A stretch of DNA of 64,000 bases from JBFXAM01 sp050184295 (lineage in GTDB: Bacteria > Planctomycetota > Phycisphaerae > UBA1845 > Fen-1342). Positions within the stretch are counted from its first letter, which is position 1. Every line of letters begins with the position of its first letter. Below the pieces are notes generated by a model. The model had not been told where the DNA came from and made no database searches. It saw only the letters and a list, made by a program, of their open reading frames with translations. Of this stretch, positions 9,005 through 17,713 are shown piece by piece. The stretch is taken from assembly GCA_050184295.1 (NCBI GenBank), contig JBFXAM010000003.1, positions 54,786-118,785 of the forward strand. The letters are read 5' to 3'. Position numbers and translations under genes: made by a program.

Positions 9005-9982
9005 TCAATCGCGTCGACGCGCGGCAGTCGTCGGCGCATCTCCGCCTCTTGGCCGGGTTTTCCAGCGCCGATGCACCCAGAGGTACTGTTCGGGGTGGCG
9101 CCGGATCAGCGCTTCGAGCGAGTTCGCGTAGTTCCGCGTGATCCACAACAGCGGGTCGGGCTGCCCATCCCATTCGTGCGGGTGGATGATGCGCTCGACC
9201 GCGATGCGATAGTGGAACCCCACCCGGGTCCGCGTCGCCGCTCCGACGATGATCGGCACGCGGTGCGACATCGCCAGCAGTCCGATCGACTTGTACCAAC
9301 TCGCCGCCCGCCCGAAGAACTCGGCGAACACGCCCTTGCGGCCGGCGTCCTGGTCGGCGATGAAACACAACGACTCGCGCCGCCGGAGCACATCGTCCGC
9401 CTTGTTCGCGGCGCCCTTTTTGATCAACAGCGTCAGCCCGCCGGGGTTCCGCGCCGCGATCAGGTAGTCGTTCAGCAACGCGTTGTCGAGCGGGCGCATC
9501 ACGGCGGTCAGCGGCAGTCCGAGTCGCGCGAGCGTGTAGCCCAGCAGTTCGAAATTTCCGAAGTGCGCAGTGAGCAGGATGGCGCCGCGGCGCTCGTCGA
9601 GCAGAACGCGAAGCGCGTCGCTCAGCGGGTCGAGCTCGACATATCGCGACCACGACCGGAGGTTGACGAGCTTGGCGGTTTGGACCAGCTCGACGAGATA
9701 CACCTGCGCGAAGTGCTCGAAAGAGCGGATCGCGATCCGCTCGAGCTGCGGCTCCGTGTGGGTGCCGCCGAGTGCCGCCCGCAGGTTTCCCAGGGCGCGT
9801 TCGCGGTGATCCGCGCGAAGGCGCCACCAGAGCCGTCCCATCAGTCGCGCCGTGGCTAGATTCAGCTCGATCGGGAAGCAGCCGATCACGACGCTCCAAA
9901 GGCGCAGCGCCGCGAACTCGGCGTAGTGGGTGAGGGCGCGCCAGGGGTCCACCGCGCCGCCTTCGCCGGTTCGATCGAGCAT
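9005..9982 (-). CDS. LpxL/HtrB-like lipid A acyltransferase family protein
   Basis: About 325 residues from ATG 9982. It has the catalytic HxxxxE motif as HFGNFE at about residue 140, and later blocks MRPLDNALL, FIADQDAG and FFGR typical of the LpxL/LpxM lysophospholipid acyltransferase superfamily, which transfers secondary acyl chains to lipid A at the inner membrane. An N-terminal hydrophobic stretch (LRLWSVVIGCFPIEL) fits membrane attachment. The gene lies directly downstream of the ArnT-like glycosyltransferase, which may also act on a lipid carrier, so the two may modify envelope lipid together. Upstream start codons overlapping that gene's stop are possible. Substrate is inferred from family only. 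Confidence 0.82.
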   Translation of the reverse strand: MLDRTGEGGAVDPWRALTHYAEFAALRLWSVVIGCFPIELNLATARLMGRLWWRLRADHRERALGNLRAALGGTHTEPQLERIAIRSFEHFAQVYLVELVQTAKLVNLRSWSRYVELDPLSDALRVLLDERRGAILLTAHFGNFELLGYTLARLGLPLTAVMRPLDNALLNDYLIAARNPGGLTLLIKKGAANKADDVLRRRESLCFIADQDAGRKGVFAEFFGRAASWYKSIGLLAMSHRVPIIVGAATRTRVGFHYRIAVERIIHPHEWDGQPDPLLWITRNYANSLEALIRRHPEQYLWVHRRWKTRPRGGDAPTTAARRRD

Positions 9983-10014
9983 CCGCTGCCAGGCGCGCCG
10001 CAGCGCCGCGGGAA

Positions 10015-11985
10015 TCAGGGCGCCCGCTCCCGCGAAACGGGACGCGCCGCCGGAGCCGGCGCGGTGACTGCGCCCGCGGCGCTTGTGGCGGCCGTGGTCG
10101 TCGTCGTGCCCGCCCGCGGCGGCTCGAGTTCGCCGCTCGGCGGCGTGAGCGGCGGCTCGGGCCAGGGCGGCGGCCGATTGCCGAACAGGACGAAGTGTCG
10201 GTCCTTGGGCCCGACGCGCGTCTGGATCCACAGGTAGGTGCGCGGCATGGCGCGCCCCTCGGCGGCGAGCGTGCGTGGTGCGTCGCGCAGGAAGAGCACG
10301 TAGTCGGGTCGCGACGCGAGGAGCAGCACCGGGTTCTCACCCTCCAGCCGTTCGATCATCGCTTCGCCGACGAGCCGGATTTCCGTTTCGAGGGAGCGCC
10401 GCCCGCCTTGCATCTCCAGCAGTTCGAGCTGGTCGATGATGCGTGGGATGCGCAGGTCGCTGTGCCAGATGATGCGCGAGTCGTGCGTGCCGACCTGGAA
10501 AACGTCGGCCTGTTTCCATTCGACTCGCGCATCGGCGAGCGATCGCAATTGAGCGGCAAAATCGATGAACGGCGCTTGCGAAACCAGGATCGGCATGAGC
10601 TTCGGCCAGCTCCAAAGCCACAGGCCCCACATCGCCGCGACTGTCGCGCCGAACGCGGCGTGCTCGCGCCGCCGAACGTACAGCCACGCCGCAAGCGCCG
10701 CGCCCACGGAAAAGATAAGCGCCGCCACGAGGTACTTCGGCCAGACCTCGCCCCATTCGAACAGCATGGCGCGCTTGTGCCATTTGTAGAGCACGAACGC
10801 GCCGCCGGCAAAGAACAGCGGAACGCCGATCCACACGCCGAGGGCGCCGAGCCGGTCGCGCCGCTCATCAGCCTTCCGCCGGGGATCAAAAAACGCGGCC
10901 AGTTCCATGCCCAGCAGGACGAACAAAGGCGGGAGCGCGGGCAGAAAGTAGCGCAGCTCCTTGCCGGTCGCCGCCGTGAAGAACGCGAAGTGCGCCACGA
11001 ACCAGATCAGCATGAACAACGTGCCGTCGCGGTTCGCTCCCGGCGGTCGCTTGATGCCGCGCGCGATCGCCCCCGGCAGCGACAGGCTCCACGGCAGGCA
11101 GTAGATCACCGGCGGCAGCAGGTAGAGAAGGTAAAAGGCGGGCGTCTTCTGCGACTCCACATTCGGCAGGTCGCCGGTGAAGCGATCGAGATACTCGACG
11201 CGCCACTTCGCGACCGCGGTCGGCTCCTGAATCACCGTCGCGATCACCCACCACAGCCACGGCAGCAGGAACACGACCACGCCGACGACGTGTGCGCGGT
11301 CGCGCAGGAGCGACCAGCGACTTCGCAGCAGCAGGTACAGGAACGCGGGGAAGCCTACCAGCACGAGCGGCATGGGCATCTTGTAGAGCATGCCGAGCCC
11401 GGTCGCGAAGTAGCCGGCCAGGTAAATCCAGGTGCGTCGGGGACAGCGCGGCTGCTGTGCGGCGATCCAGAAACACGCCAGCGCCAACGTGGTCCACGCG
11501 GCGAGACCCAGGTCGCTCGCCGCCCGATGCGACCAGTACAGCGTCAGCACGCTCGATGAGACGGCGAATCCCGCGAACACGGCGGCGCGCTCCCCGGCGA
11601 TGCGCAGCGTCAGCCAGAAAACCGTCACGACGATCAGCACCGCCGCGATCGCATTGGGGATGCGGCCCGCGGCGACGCTGATCGGCTCGCCGCGCACCAG
11701 GCTCGCGCCGATGACGGCCCAGTAGGGTCCCGGCGATTTCTGCATGCGCGTTTCGCCGGAGAATCGCGGCGTGATGTAGTCGCCGGCTTCGTGCATCTCG
11801 CGGGCCGTCTGAACAACCCAGCAGTCGGTCGGCTCAAAACCCGCACCGCCCTGAAGGCCATAGAACGCGAGCACGCACGTCCAGCCCAGCAATGCGACCA
11901 GCCACGCGCGACCCGACGCGCTGAGCGCGCCGCCCGGCGTGTCTGCGTTCTCCAGCGATGGGGCCGGTTCCAGGGTCGTGCTCAC
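10015..11985 (-). CDS. ArnT/PMT-like membrane glycosyltransferase (GT39/GT83 type)
   Basis: About 656 residues from GTG 11985 (a GTG at 12066 in the same frame would add 27 low-quality residues). The N-terminal region reads FEPTDCWVVQTAREM, then GDYITPRFSGETRMQKSPGPYW, matching the first periplasmic loop of ArnT-type transferases, where the acidic residue is catalytic and the RxxGxxxxxKxPxxYW block follows. About ten membrane segments come next, then a soluble C-terminal region of 200 residues ending in a Pro-rich tail. Such enzymes move a sugar from a polyprenyl-phosphate donor to lipid A or protein. The stop sits about 30 bases ahead of the acyltransferase start, consistent with one operon. 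Confidence 0.82.
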   Translation of the reverse strand: MSTTLEPAPSLENADTPGGALSASGRAWLVALLGWTCVLAFYGLQGGAGFEPTDCWVVQTAREMHEAGDYITPRFSGETRMQKSPGPYWAVIGASLVRGEPISVAAGRIPNAIAAVLIVVTVFWLTLRIAGERAAVFAGFAVSSSVLTLYWSHRAASDLGLAAWTTLALACFWIAAQQPRCPRRTWIYLAGYFATGLGMLYKMPMPLVLVGFPAFLYLLLRSRWSLLRDRAHVVGVVVFLLPWLWWVIATVIQEPTAVAKWRVEYLDRFTGDLPNVESQKTPAFYLLYLLPPVIYCLPWSLSLPGAIARGIKRPPGANRDGTLFMLIWFVAHFAFFTAATGKELRYFLPALPPLFVLLGMELAAFFDPRRKADERRDRLGALGVWIGVPLFFAGGAFVLYKWHKRAMLFEWGEVWPKYLVAALIFSVGAALAAWLYVRRREHAAFGATVAAMWGLWLWSWPKLMPILVSQAPFIDFAAQLRSLADARVEWKQADVFQVGTHDSRIIWHSDLRIPRIIDQLELLEMQGGRRSLETEIRLVGEAMIERLEGENPVLLLASRPDYVLFLRDAPRTLAAEGRAMPRTYLWIQTRVGPKDRHFVLFGNRPPPWPEPPLTPPSGELEPPRAGTTTTTAATSAAGAVTAPAPAARPVSRERAP

Positions 11986-12171
11986 CACATTCGCCAACGG
12001 TGCTTGGAGTGCGCGGACCCCCCCGCGCCGGGTGGCGTCCCGGGCGGAATTGTAATGGCTCAGCACGAGCCGCGAAGCCCGGCGCGATTATCATGCGCCG
12101 CCGTCGTGGGTGTGTGGGTTGGCGGGCGCGCGAGCGCCTCCGGGCCCGACGCCGCACGCAGGAGACGAGCG

Positions 12172-13263
12172 ATGAGCATCACGCGGCGCGAGTTCGTTCA
12201 AGCGGCGGGTCTGGCCGCCACGGGAGTCACAGGAGCACGAGCGATGGGGCAGACTTCCGACGGGGGGGCGGCTCGCCAGGGCGCGCCGGCCGCGGCGCCC
12301 GCCTTCCAGGCGGCCGGAAAAGCGATGATCATCGCGAGCGTGAACGGGAAGTCGGCGTCGGACAAAACGATGGAGCTGCTGCGCTCGGGCGCCGACGTGC
12401 TCGACGCGATCGTCGCCGGCGTGAACCTCGTCGAGAACGATGAGAAAGACCACTCCGTCGGACTCGGCGGCCTGCCCAACGAGGACGGCGTCGTCGAGCT
12501 CGACGCGGCCGTGATGCACGGCGCTAAGCACAAGGCGGGGGCGGTTGCATCGCTCCAGCGGATCAAGAATCCCTCCAGCGTCGCCAAGCTCGTGATGGAG
12601 CGCACCGACCACGTGCTGATCGTCGGCGCCGGCGCGCTGCGCTTCGCCAAGGCGCACGGCTTCAAGGAAGAGGAGCTGCTGACCGACGAGGCCCGCGCGA
12701 TCTGGTTGAAATGGAAGGAGTCGCACTCGGACGACGACGACTGGCTCCGCCCGGAAGCCGACCAGGAGGCGGCGCGCCTGCGGCCGCGAGTGGAGGGCCG
12801 CGACTTCACCCACGGCACGGTGCACATGTCGGCGATGAGCGCCGCCGGCGATCTCGCGTCGTGCACGTCGACGTCCGGCCTCTCGTGGAAAATCCCCGGT
12901 CGCGTCGGCGACTCGCCGATCATCGGTGCGGGACTCTTCTGCGACAACGCGGTCGGCGCCGCCGGCTCGACCGGTCGCGGCGAGGCGAACCTCCAGAACT
13001 GCACGTCGTTCCTCGTGGTCGAGTTGATGCGCGGCGGCATGACGCCTAACGAGGCGTGTCTCGCGGCGCTCGGTCGGATCGCCGGCCGCTGCGAAAAGCG
13101 GCTGCGGAACGAGCGCGGCGAGCCGGCGTTTGATCTGAAACTCTACGCGTTGCGAAAGGACGGGCTGGTCGGCGGGGCGTCGATGCGCGGGAAAGCGAAG
13201 ATGGCAGTGCACGACGGTGTCGCGAGCCAAGAGATCGAATTGCCCGCGCTGTATTCTGCGTAG
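12172..13263 (+). CDS. N4-(beta-N-acetylglucosaminyl)-L-asparaginase / isoaspartyl peptidase family, Tat-exported
   Basis: A 363-residue Ntn-hydrolase. The N-terminus SITRREFVQAAGLAATG is a twin-arginine signal peptide, so it should act folded in the periplasm. The body carries the aspartylglucosaminidase features NxVENDEKDHSVGLGGLPN and, before the nucleophilic Thr, DFTHGTVHMSA, followed by GDLASCTSTSG; autocleavage at this Thr gives the two-chain active enzyme. The length is usual for the family. It cleaves the Asn-GlcNAc bond of glycopeptides or related amides. The ATG at 12172 follows a GGAGA ribosome binding site. It stands alone, divergent from the glycosyltransferase. Confidence 0.9.
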   Translation: MSITRREFVQAAGLAATGVTGARAMGQTSDGGAARQGAPAAAPAFQAAGKAMIIASVNGKSASDKTMELLRSGADVLDAIVAGVNLVENDEKDHSVGLGGLPNEDGVVELDAAVMHGAKHKAGAVASLQRIKNPSSVAKLVMERTDHVLIVGAGALRFAKAHGFKEEELLTDEARAIWLKWKESHSDDDDWLRPEADQEAARLRPRVEGRDFTHGTVHMSAMSAAGDLASCTSTSGLSWKIPGRVGDSPIIGAGLFCDNAVGAAGSTGRGEANLQNCTSFLVVELMRGGMTPNEACLAALGRIAGRCEKRLRNERGEPAFDLKLYALRKDGLVGGASMRGKAKMAVHDGVASQEIELPALYSA

Positions 13264-13274
13264 CGTAGTGCCTC

Positions 13275-13308
13275 AAAAAAAAAGCGGGCATATCACGGAC
13301 TGACCCGC
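13275..13308 (-). terminator. intrinsic terminator with T9 tract, minus strand
   Basis: Read on the minus strand, GCGGG (13308-13304) pairs with CCCGC (13288-13284), with further TCA/TGA pairing inside the loop, and is followed at once by nine T residues. A T-tract this good is rare in this GC-rich window. No annotated minus-strand gene needs it. Confidence 0.6.
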
Positions 13309-13563
13309 GGCCTTCAGGCCGGGCGGAACCGCGCGCGACATGAACGTCGGGGATCCAATCCGTCGCGGTATGAATGAGGCAACAGAGTAGCTTCCGTTGG
13401 AGGGTGGTGGGTGAAATCCCCCAGCGACCAACCCGATTTCGACCGCGGCGCGGTCGGGATCGATCACGGAACCGCGGTGGCCGTTCGCCGCGCACAAAAT
13501 CCGTTTAAGTCGCTCGTGGCTGACCTGGGACCAGGGCGACGCAGATCGGCGGACGACGATACG
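13275..13563 (-). ncRNA. candidate small RNA of about 290 bases
   Basis: On the minus strand a perfect TATAAT (13575 to 13570) would start transcription near 13563. About 290 bases on, a hairpin followed by nine T residues would end it. The interval has no good reading frame but several stems: CCTGG/CCAGG, GACCGC/GCGGTC, CGAC/GTCG and CGGCCT/AGGCCG. I do not see RNase P, tmRNA or SRP RNA signatures. There is no clear -35 box, so the start is a guess. Confidence 0.3.
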
Positions 13564-13672
13564 TAAAATATTATATTGAAACTAGTTATGTTGTTTTCTC
13601 GGCGATGCACCCAGAAACGCAGTAAAACAAGCTCTTGTATTGTGCGTGATCTTCGCGCTTTTTGCGATCGTC

Positions 13673-13687
13673 TGGTCCGCTGCTTGC
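13673..13687 (+). promoter_or_regulatory. sigma54-like -24/-12 element upstream of hypF
   Basis: The sequence TGGTCCGctgcTTGC has the exact GG-N10-GC spacing of a sigma54 promoter and matches the TGGCACG-N4-TTGC consensus except at two inner positions. Transcription would start near 13698, only about 13 bases before the hypF ATG. Hydrogenase and hyp operons are sigma54-dependent in several bacteria. A chance match is possible, and no activator gene is adjacent. Confidence 0.4.
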
Positions 13688-13710
13688 CATGAACACCTGC
13701 TGGTGTGGCC

Positions 13711-16206
13711 ATGGCAACACTCGATTCCAAGCTGATTCGTCGTCGACTCGAACTTTGCGGACGCGTTCAAGGCGTCGGCTTTCGACCATTCGTGTACCGG
13801 CTCGCGCGGCATCTGCATCTGACCGGGTTCGTGGCGAACACGCGACGCGGAGCGGTGATCGAAGCGCAGGCGAGTGGACCCGCCCTCAACGATTTTCAGG
13901 CGCGCCTGCTCAACGATCTGCCGCCTCTGGCACACGTCGCGTCGCTGACCCAGCGCGAACTCACACCGCGCGATGAGGCGCGCTTCGACATCGCCGCATC
14001 GGACGATCCGCGCGCCGCAAGCGCGCCGCGCGAGTCGGAGTTTGGCGCGACGGGCAACGAGCGCCCCGTGTCCGCGGCGGGCGGTGTGTCCGCCGCGGAC
14101 GTGACGCCCGACGCGGCGGTGTGCGCCGACTGCGTGCGCGAGCTGTTTGACCCGCACGACCGGCGCTATCGCTATGCTTTTATCAACTGCACGAACTGCG
14201 GCCCGCGCTACTCGATCGTCGCGGCCACGCCTTACGACCGTCCGAACACGAGCATGGCGTCGTTCGAGATGTGCGCCGCGTGCCGACAAGAGTACGAAGA
14301 CCCCGCCGACCGCCGCTTTCACGCCCAGCCGATCGCGTGTCCCGCGTGTGGTCCGCAGCTTCGGTTGCTCGACGGGCGCGGGACGCCGATCGCGCGCGAC
14401 GCGATCGGCGCCGCCGCAGACCTGCTCCGCGACGGCGCGATCGTGGGGCTGAAGGGCATCGGCGGCTATCACCTTGCGTGTCGCGCGGACAACGAGCGCG
14501 TGGTCGATCGGCTGCGAGCCGCCAAGCAGCGCGATGCAAAGCCGTTCGCGCTGATGGTGCCGGACCTGGCGGCGGCCCAGGCGCTCGCGGTGACGAGCGC
14601 CGCCGACGAGCGGGCGCTGGCTTCGCCGGCAGCGCCGATTGTGCTGATTCGCCGCCGTCCGGACGCCGCGATCGCAAACGCGGTCGCCGGCGACGGGCGC
14701 GATTTCGGCTTGATGCTGCCCTATTCGCCGCTGCACCACCTGTTGCTGTCGGAGCTGCGCACGGCACTGGTGATGACGTCGGCAAATCTCGCCGACGAAC
14801 CGCTGATCTTCGAGGACGAAGCGGTGTTGCGCGAGCTGTGTGGCGTCGTGGACGCGTTCGTCGTTCACGACCGCGCGATCCTCCGCCCGCTCGACGACTC
14901 CGTGGTGTTCACGTTCCGCGGCGACGCCATTCCCATCCGTCGCGCGCGCGGCTACGTGCCGTCGCGCCTGGATTATCCCGCGATCGGCGCGCCGTTCACT
15001 GGTTCGACGGACGAAACGACGGTCCGTGTCGAGCGCGCCGCCGCCGAAACGACGGTGCTCGCGGTCGGCGCGGAGCTGAAAGCAACGGTGTGCGTGGCGG
15101 GCGAATGCGGAGCGATCGTCGGCGAACATCTCGGCGACCTGTCGACTCCGGCCGTCTACCGGCGCTTTGTCGCCGCGACCGAGCGGCTGCAACGGCTCTT
15201 TCGTGCTTCGCCGACGGTCGTCGCGCACGATCTCCACCCGCAGATGCTCTCGACCCAGTTTGCCGAGCGCAGCGGGCTGCCGTGCGTGGCAGTGCAGCAC
15301 CACCACGCGCACGTCGCCGCGGTGATGGCGGAATGGAACGAGCCCGGCCCGGTGATCGGCGTCGCATGCGACGGTGTCGGGTTCGGCGACGACGGCGCCG
15401 TCTGGGGCGGCGAGCTCCTTCGCTGTGAACGCGGCGACGCGGCGCGCATGGGACACCTCGATTACTTCGCGCTACCCGGCGGAGACGCGGCCGCCCGCGA
15501 AACATGGCGGCCCGCGGCTGGACTGCTGCGCCTGGCGCTCGGCACGCACTGGCAGAGTCACCTGCACGCGAGCGCGCCGGAAACGTGGGAGCGGCTGCGC
15601 GACGCCGCATACGGCGAACTGGACGCGGTCGATCTCCAGATGACACGCGGCATCAACGCGCCGGTCACCTCCAGTCTCGGTCGTGTGTTCGACGCCGTCG
15701 CCTTTCTGCTGGGCGTGTGCGAGCACAATCGCCACGAAGCGGAGGCGGCGATGGCGCTGGAGGCGCTTGCGGCGGGCGCGCCGGACGACGTCGCGCCGTT
15801 CGACTACGACGTACGTCCGTCGGCGGAAGGCGTGTCGCTCGCACTGGGGCCGTGCATCCGCGACCTGCTCGACTCTCATGCGGCGGGCGGCGCGCGACGC
15901 CGCCTGGCGGCCCGCTTCCACGAAACTGTGGCGCGCCTGTTCGCCTGCGGCGCAGCGCTGGCGGCCCGGCGCGCGGGCCTCGCGGTGGCGGCGCTGTGCG
16001 GCGGTTGTTTCGCGAATCGCCGCCTGCTCGAACGAATCACTGCGTTGCTCGAGGGGCGTGGTTTGCGCGTGATCTGTCCCCGCGCGATGCCGCCGGGCGA
16101 CGGCGCCGTCGCGCTGGGACAGGCGTCGGTCGCGCTGTGGCGCGCCCGCGACACATGTCCCCGCGCGCCGGTGCAGCCCGAGACAGGAGCGGCGCCATGT
16201 GTCTAG
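13711..16206 (+). CDS. hypF: carbamoyltransferase HypF
   Basis: An 831-residue, full-length HypF. It has an N-terminal acylphosphatase domain (CGRVQGVGFRPF, residues 16-27), two zinc-finger blocks at about 140-215 (CADC...CTNC and CAAC...CPAC), a YrdC-like domain (KGIGGYHLACRAD), and a C-terminal Kae1-like carbamoyltransferase domain with the HHHAH metal motif at about residue 530. HypF uses carbamoyl phosphate and ATP to load a carbamoyl group onto the C-terminal Cys of HypE, the first step of cyanide-ligand synthesis for [NiFe] hydrogenase. It opens the operon and overlaps hypC by 10 bases. A GTG six bases upstream is an alternative start. Confidence 0.96.
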   Translation: MATLDSKLIRRRLELCGRVQGVGFRPFVYRLARHLHLTGFVANTRRGAVIEAQASGPALNDFQARLLNDLPPLAHVASLTQRELTPRDEARFDIAASDDPRAASAPRESEFGATGNERPVSAAGGVSAADVTPDAAVCADCVRELFDPHDRRYRYAFINCTNCGPRYSIVAATPYDRPNTSMASFEMCAACRQEYEDPADRRFHAQPIACPACGPQLRLLDGRGTPIARDAIGAAADLLRDGAIVGLKGIGGYHLACRADNERVVDRLRAAKQRDAKPFALMVPDLAAAQALAVTSAADERALASPAAPIVLIRRRPDAAIANAVAGDGRDFGLMLPYSPLHHLLLSELRTALVMTSANLADEPLIFEDEAVLRELCGVVDAFVVHDRAILRPLDDSVVFTFRGDAIPIRRARGYVPSRLDYPAIGAPFTGSTDETTVRVERAAAETTVLAVGAELKATVCVAGECGAIVGEHLGDLSTPAVYRRFVAATERLQRLFRASPTVVAHDLHPQMLSTQFAERSGLPCVAVQHHHAHVAAVMAEWNEPGPVIGVACDGVGFGDDGAVWGGELLRCERGDAARMGHLDYFALPGGDAAARETWRPAAGLLRLALGTHWQSHLHASAPETWERLRDAAYGELDAVDLQMTRGINAPVTSSLGRVFDAVAFLLGVCEHNRHEAEAAMALEALAAGAPDDVAPFDYDVRPSAEGVSLALGPCIRDLLDSHAAGGARRRLAARFHETVARLFACGAALAARRAGLAVAALCGGCFANRRLLERITALLEGRGLRVICPRAMPPGDGAVALGQASVALWRARDTCPRAPVQPETGAAPCV

Positions 16207-16484
16207 CGGTCCCCGGCCTGATTGTGGCGAAGCGCGGCGACGATGCGGTCGTCGACATGCAGGGCAACCGCGTGTGCGTCAGTTGCGCGCTCACGCCGAG
16301 CGCGTCCGTCGGTGCGTGGGTGCTCGTGCACGCGGGTTTTGCGATCGCGACGCTCAGTGCGGCGGCGGCCCGCGCGACCTGGGACTACCTGCGCGAAGCG
16401 GACGACCTGTGGAACGACACCGACGATCGCGTCCGCGGCGACGGCGATTCTGCCGAGCTCACGCGAGCGGGAGGTGCGCCGTGA
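16197..16484 (+). CDS. hypC: hydrogenase maturation chaperone HypC
   Basis: A 95-residue protein starting MCLAVPG, the diagnostic HypC N-terminus whose Cys2 binds the iron centre and contacts both HypD and the hydrogenase large-subunit precursor. A beta-barrel-like core (VVDMQGNRVCVSCAL, then VGAWVLVHAGFAIA) and a short acidic C-terminal tail complete the family pattern. It overlaps the end of hypF by 10 bases, and its TGA overlaps the GTG of hypD, so translation of the three is coupled. Confidence 0.95.
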   Translation: MCLAVPGLIVAKRGDDAVVDMQGNRVCVSCALTPSASVGAWVLVHAGFAIATLSAAAARATWDYLREADDLWNDTDDRVRGDGDSAELTRAGGAP

Positions 16485-17713
16485 CGCCGCACACGTCCGC
16501 AACCACGACAGACGCTCGCGCGGCGCTCGCTGGCGGTGCGACGTGGGAACCGGCCGGCGCGCCCGAGTCGGTCCGTCGTTTCCACGAGGCGTGCCGTTCG
16601 ATCGCGGCGCTTGCCGCCCGAATCGGGCGGCGCGTGCAACTGATGGAAGTGTGCGGCACGCACACGGTCTCGATCTTCCGGAACGGACTGCGGGCGATGC
16701 TGCCGGCGACGCTGCGGCTCGTGAGCGGGCCGGGCTGTCCGGTGTGCGTCACGGCCCAGCGCCACATCGACGGCGCGATCGAGCTGGCCGACCGGCCCGG
16801 CGTCACGATCGCGACGTACGGCGACATGCTGCGCGTGCCCGGCGTGCGCGGCAGCCTGGAGCAGCGGAGGGCTGCGGGGGCGCACGTTTTCGTCGTCGCA
16901 AGCGCCCGCGCGGCGCTCGATCTCGCGCGCCGTTCGTCCGATCGCACCGTGGTCTTTCTCGGCGTCGGTTTCGAGACGACCGCCCCCGCGACCGCCGCCA
17001 CCGTGCTCGAAGCGGAGCGCGACGGCGTCGAGAACTTCTGCGTGCTGGCGAGCCACAAGCTCGTCGTGCCCGCGATGCGGGCGCTGTTGGCGGCCGGCGA
17101 CGTGCCGCTCGACGGTTTCATCTGCCCCGGGCACGTCAGCGTGATCATCGGCGCCCGAGCGTACGAGCCGGTCGCCGCTCAGGACCAGCGCCCGTGCGTC
17201 ATCACCGGCTTCGAGCCCGTCCAGATTCTCATCGGCATCGAACGCCTGCTGCGGCAGATCGCCGAACGCCGCGCCGCCGTTGAAAACACGTATCCGGAGG
17301 CCGTCTCCGACGAAGGCAACCCCGCGGCACTCGCGCTGCTTCGCCGCGTCTTCACCGTCGCCGACGCGCCGTGGCGCGAGTTGGGCGTCCTTCCGCGCAG
17401 CGGACTCGAATTCGGGCCGCGCTATCGGCGCTTCGATGCCGCGGCGCGGTTCGGGCTCGTGTTCGGCGACGACCTGGACAACCCGGCTTGCCGCTGCGGC
17501 GACGTGATTGTCGGCAAGTGCGAACCGCCGGCGTGTCCGCTGTTCGGGACCGGGTGCACGCCGCTGCGGCCCATCGGTCCTTGCATGGTGAGCGGCGAGG
17601 GAACCTGCGCCGCGTGGTCTCGCTACGCCGGGGCGCCGGCGCCGTCCGCGCCGCGAAGGCCGAGCGGAGTTCGCGCCCCGGCTTCGGCGCTGCCGCAGGG
17701 GGGTGCACCATGA
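16481..17713 (+). CDS. hypD: hydrogenase maturation protein HypD
   Basis: A 410-residue iron-sulfur protein. It shows the family motifs CGTHT (Cys at residue 58), GPGCPVCVT, GFETTAPATA and CPGHVS, and a C-terminal run of cysteines (CRCGDV, CEPPACPLFGTGCTP) that ligate the 4Fe-4S cluster. With HypC it forms the scaffold on which the Fe(CN)2CO unit is assembled. The GTG start forms a GTGA overlap with the hypC stop, and its own TGA overlaps the hypE ATG. The last 30 residues are a Pro/Ala-rich extension beyond the conserved fold. Confidence 0.95.
   Translation: MTPHTSATTTDARAALAGGATWEPAGAPESVRRFHEACRSIAALAARIGRRVQLMEVCGTHTVSIFRNGLRAMLPATLRLVSGPGCPVCVTAQRHIDGAIELADRPGVTIATYGDMLRVPGVRGSLEQRRAAGAHVFVVASARAALDLARRSSDRTVVFLGVGFETTAPATAATVLEAERDGVENFCVLASHKLVVPAMRALLAAGDVPLDGFICPGHVSVIIGARAYEPVAAQDQRPCVITGFEPVQILIGIERLLRQIAERRAAVENTYPEAVSDEGNPAALALLRRVFTVADAPWRELGVLPRSGLEFGPRYRRFDAAARFGLVFGDDLDNPACRCGDVIVGKCEPPACPLFGTGCTPLRPIGPCMVSGEGTCAAWSRYAGAPAPSAPRRPSGVRAPASALPQGGAP

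Larger units (their letters stand above)
13264..13710. other. 447-base structured non-coding gap upstream of the hydrogenase operon
   Basis: No credible gene. It holds an A9 tract (13275-13283), several hairpins (13284-13308, 13308-13321, and GACCGC/GCGGTC near 13440-13455), and a sharply AT-rich patch at 13561-13600, unlike the surrounding two-thirds GC. The contents suggest a minus-strand transcript plus a plus-strand promoter for hypF; both are listed separately. Confidence 0.5.

Noticed and set aside
13264..13600. Remnant of a group II intron
   Set aside because: A GTGAAA-containing stem and general structure are suggestive, but no domain V, no intron-encoded reverse transcriptase and no clear boundaries are visible.
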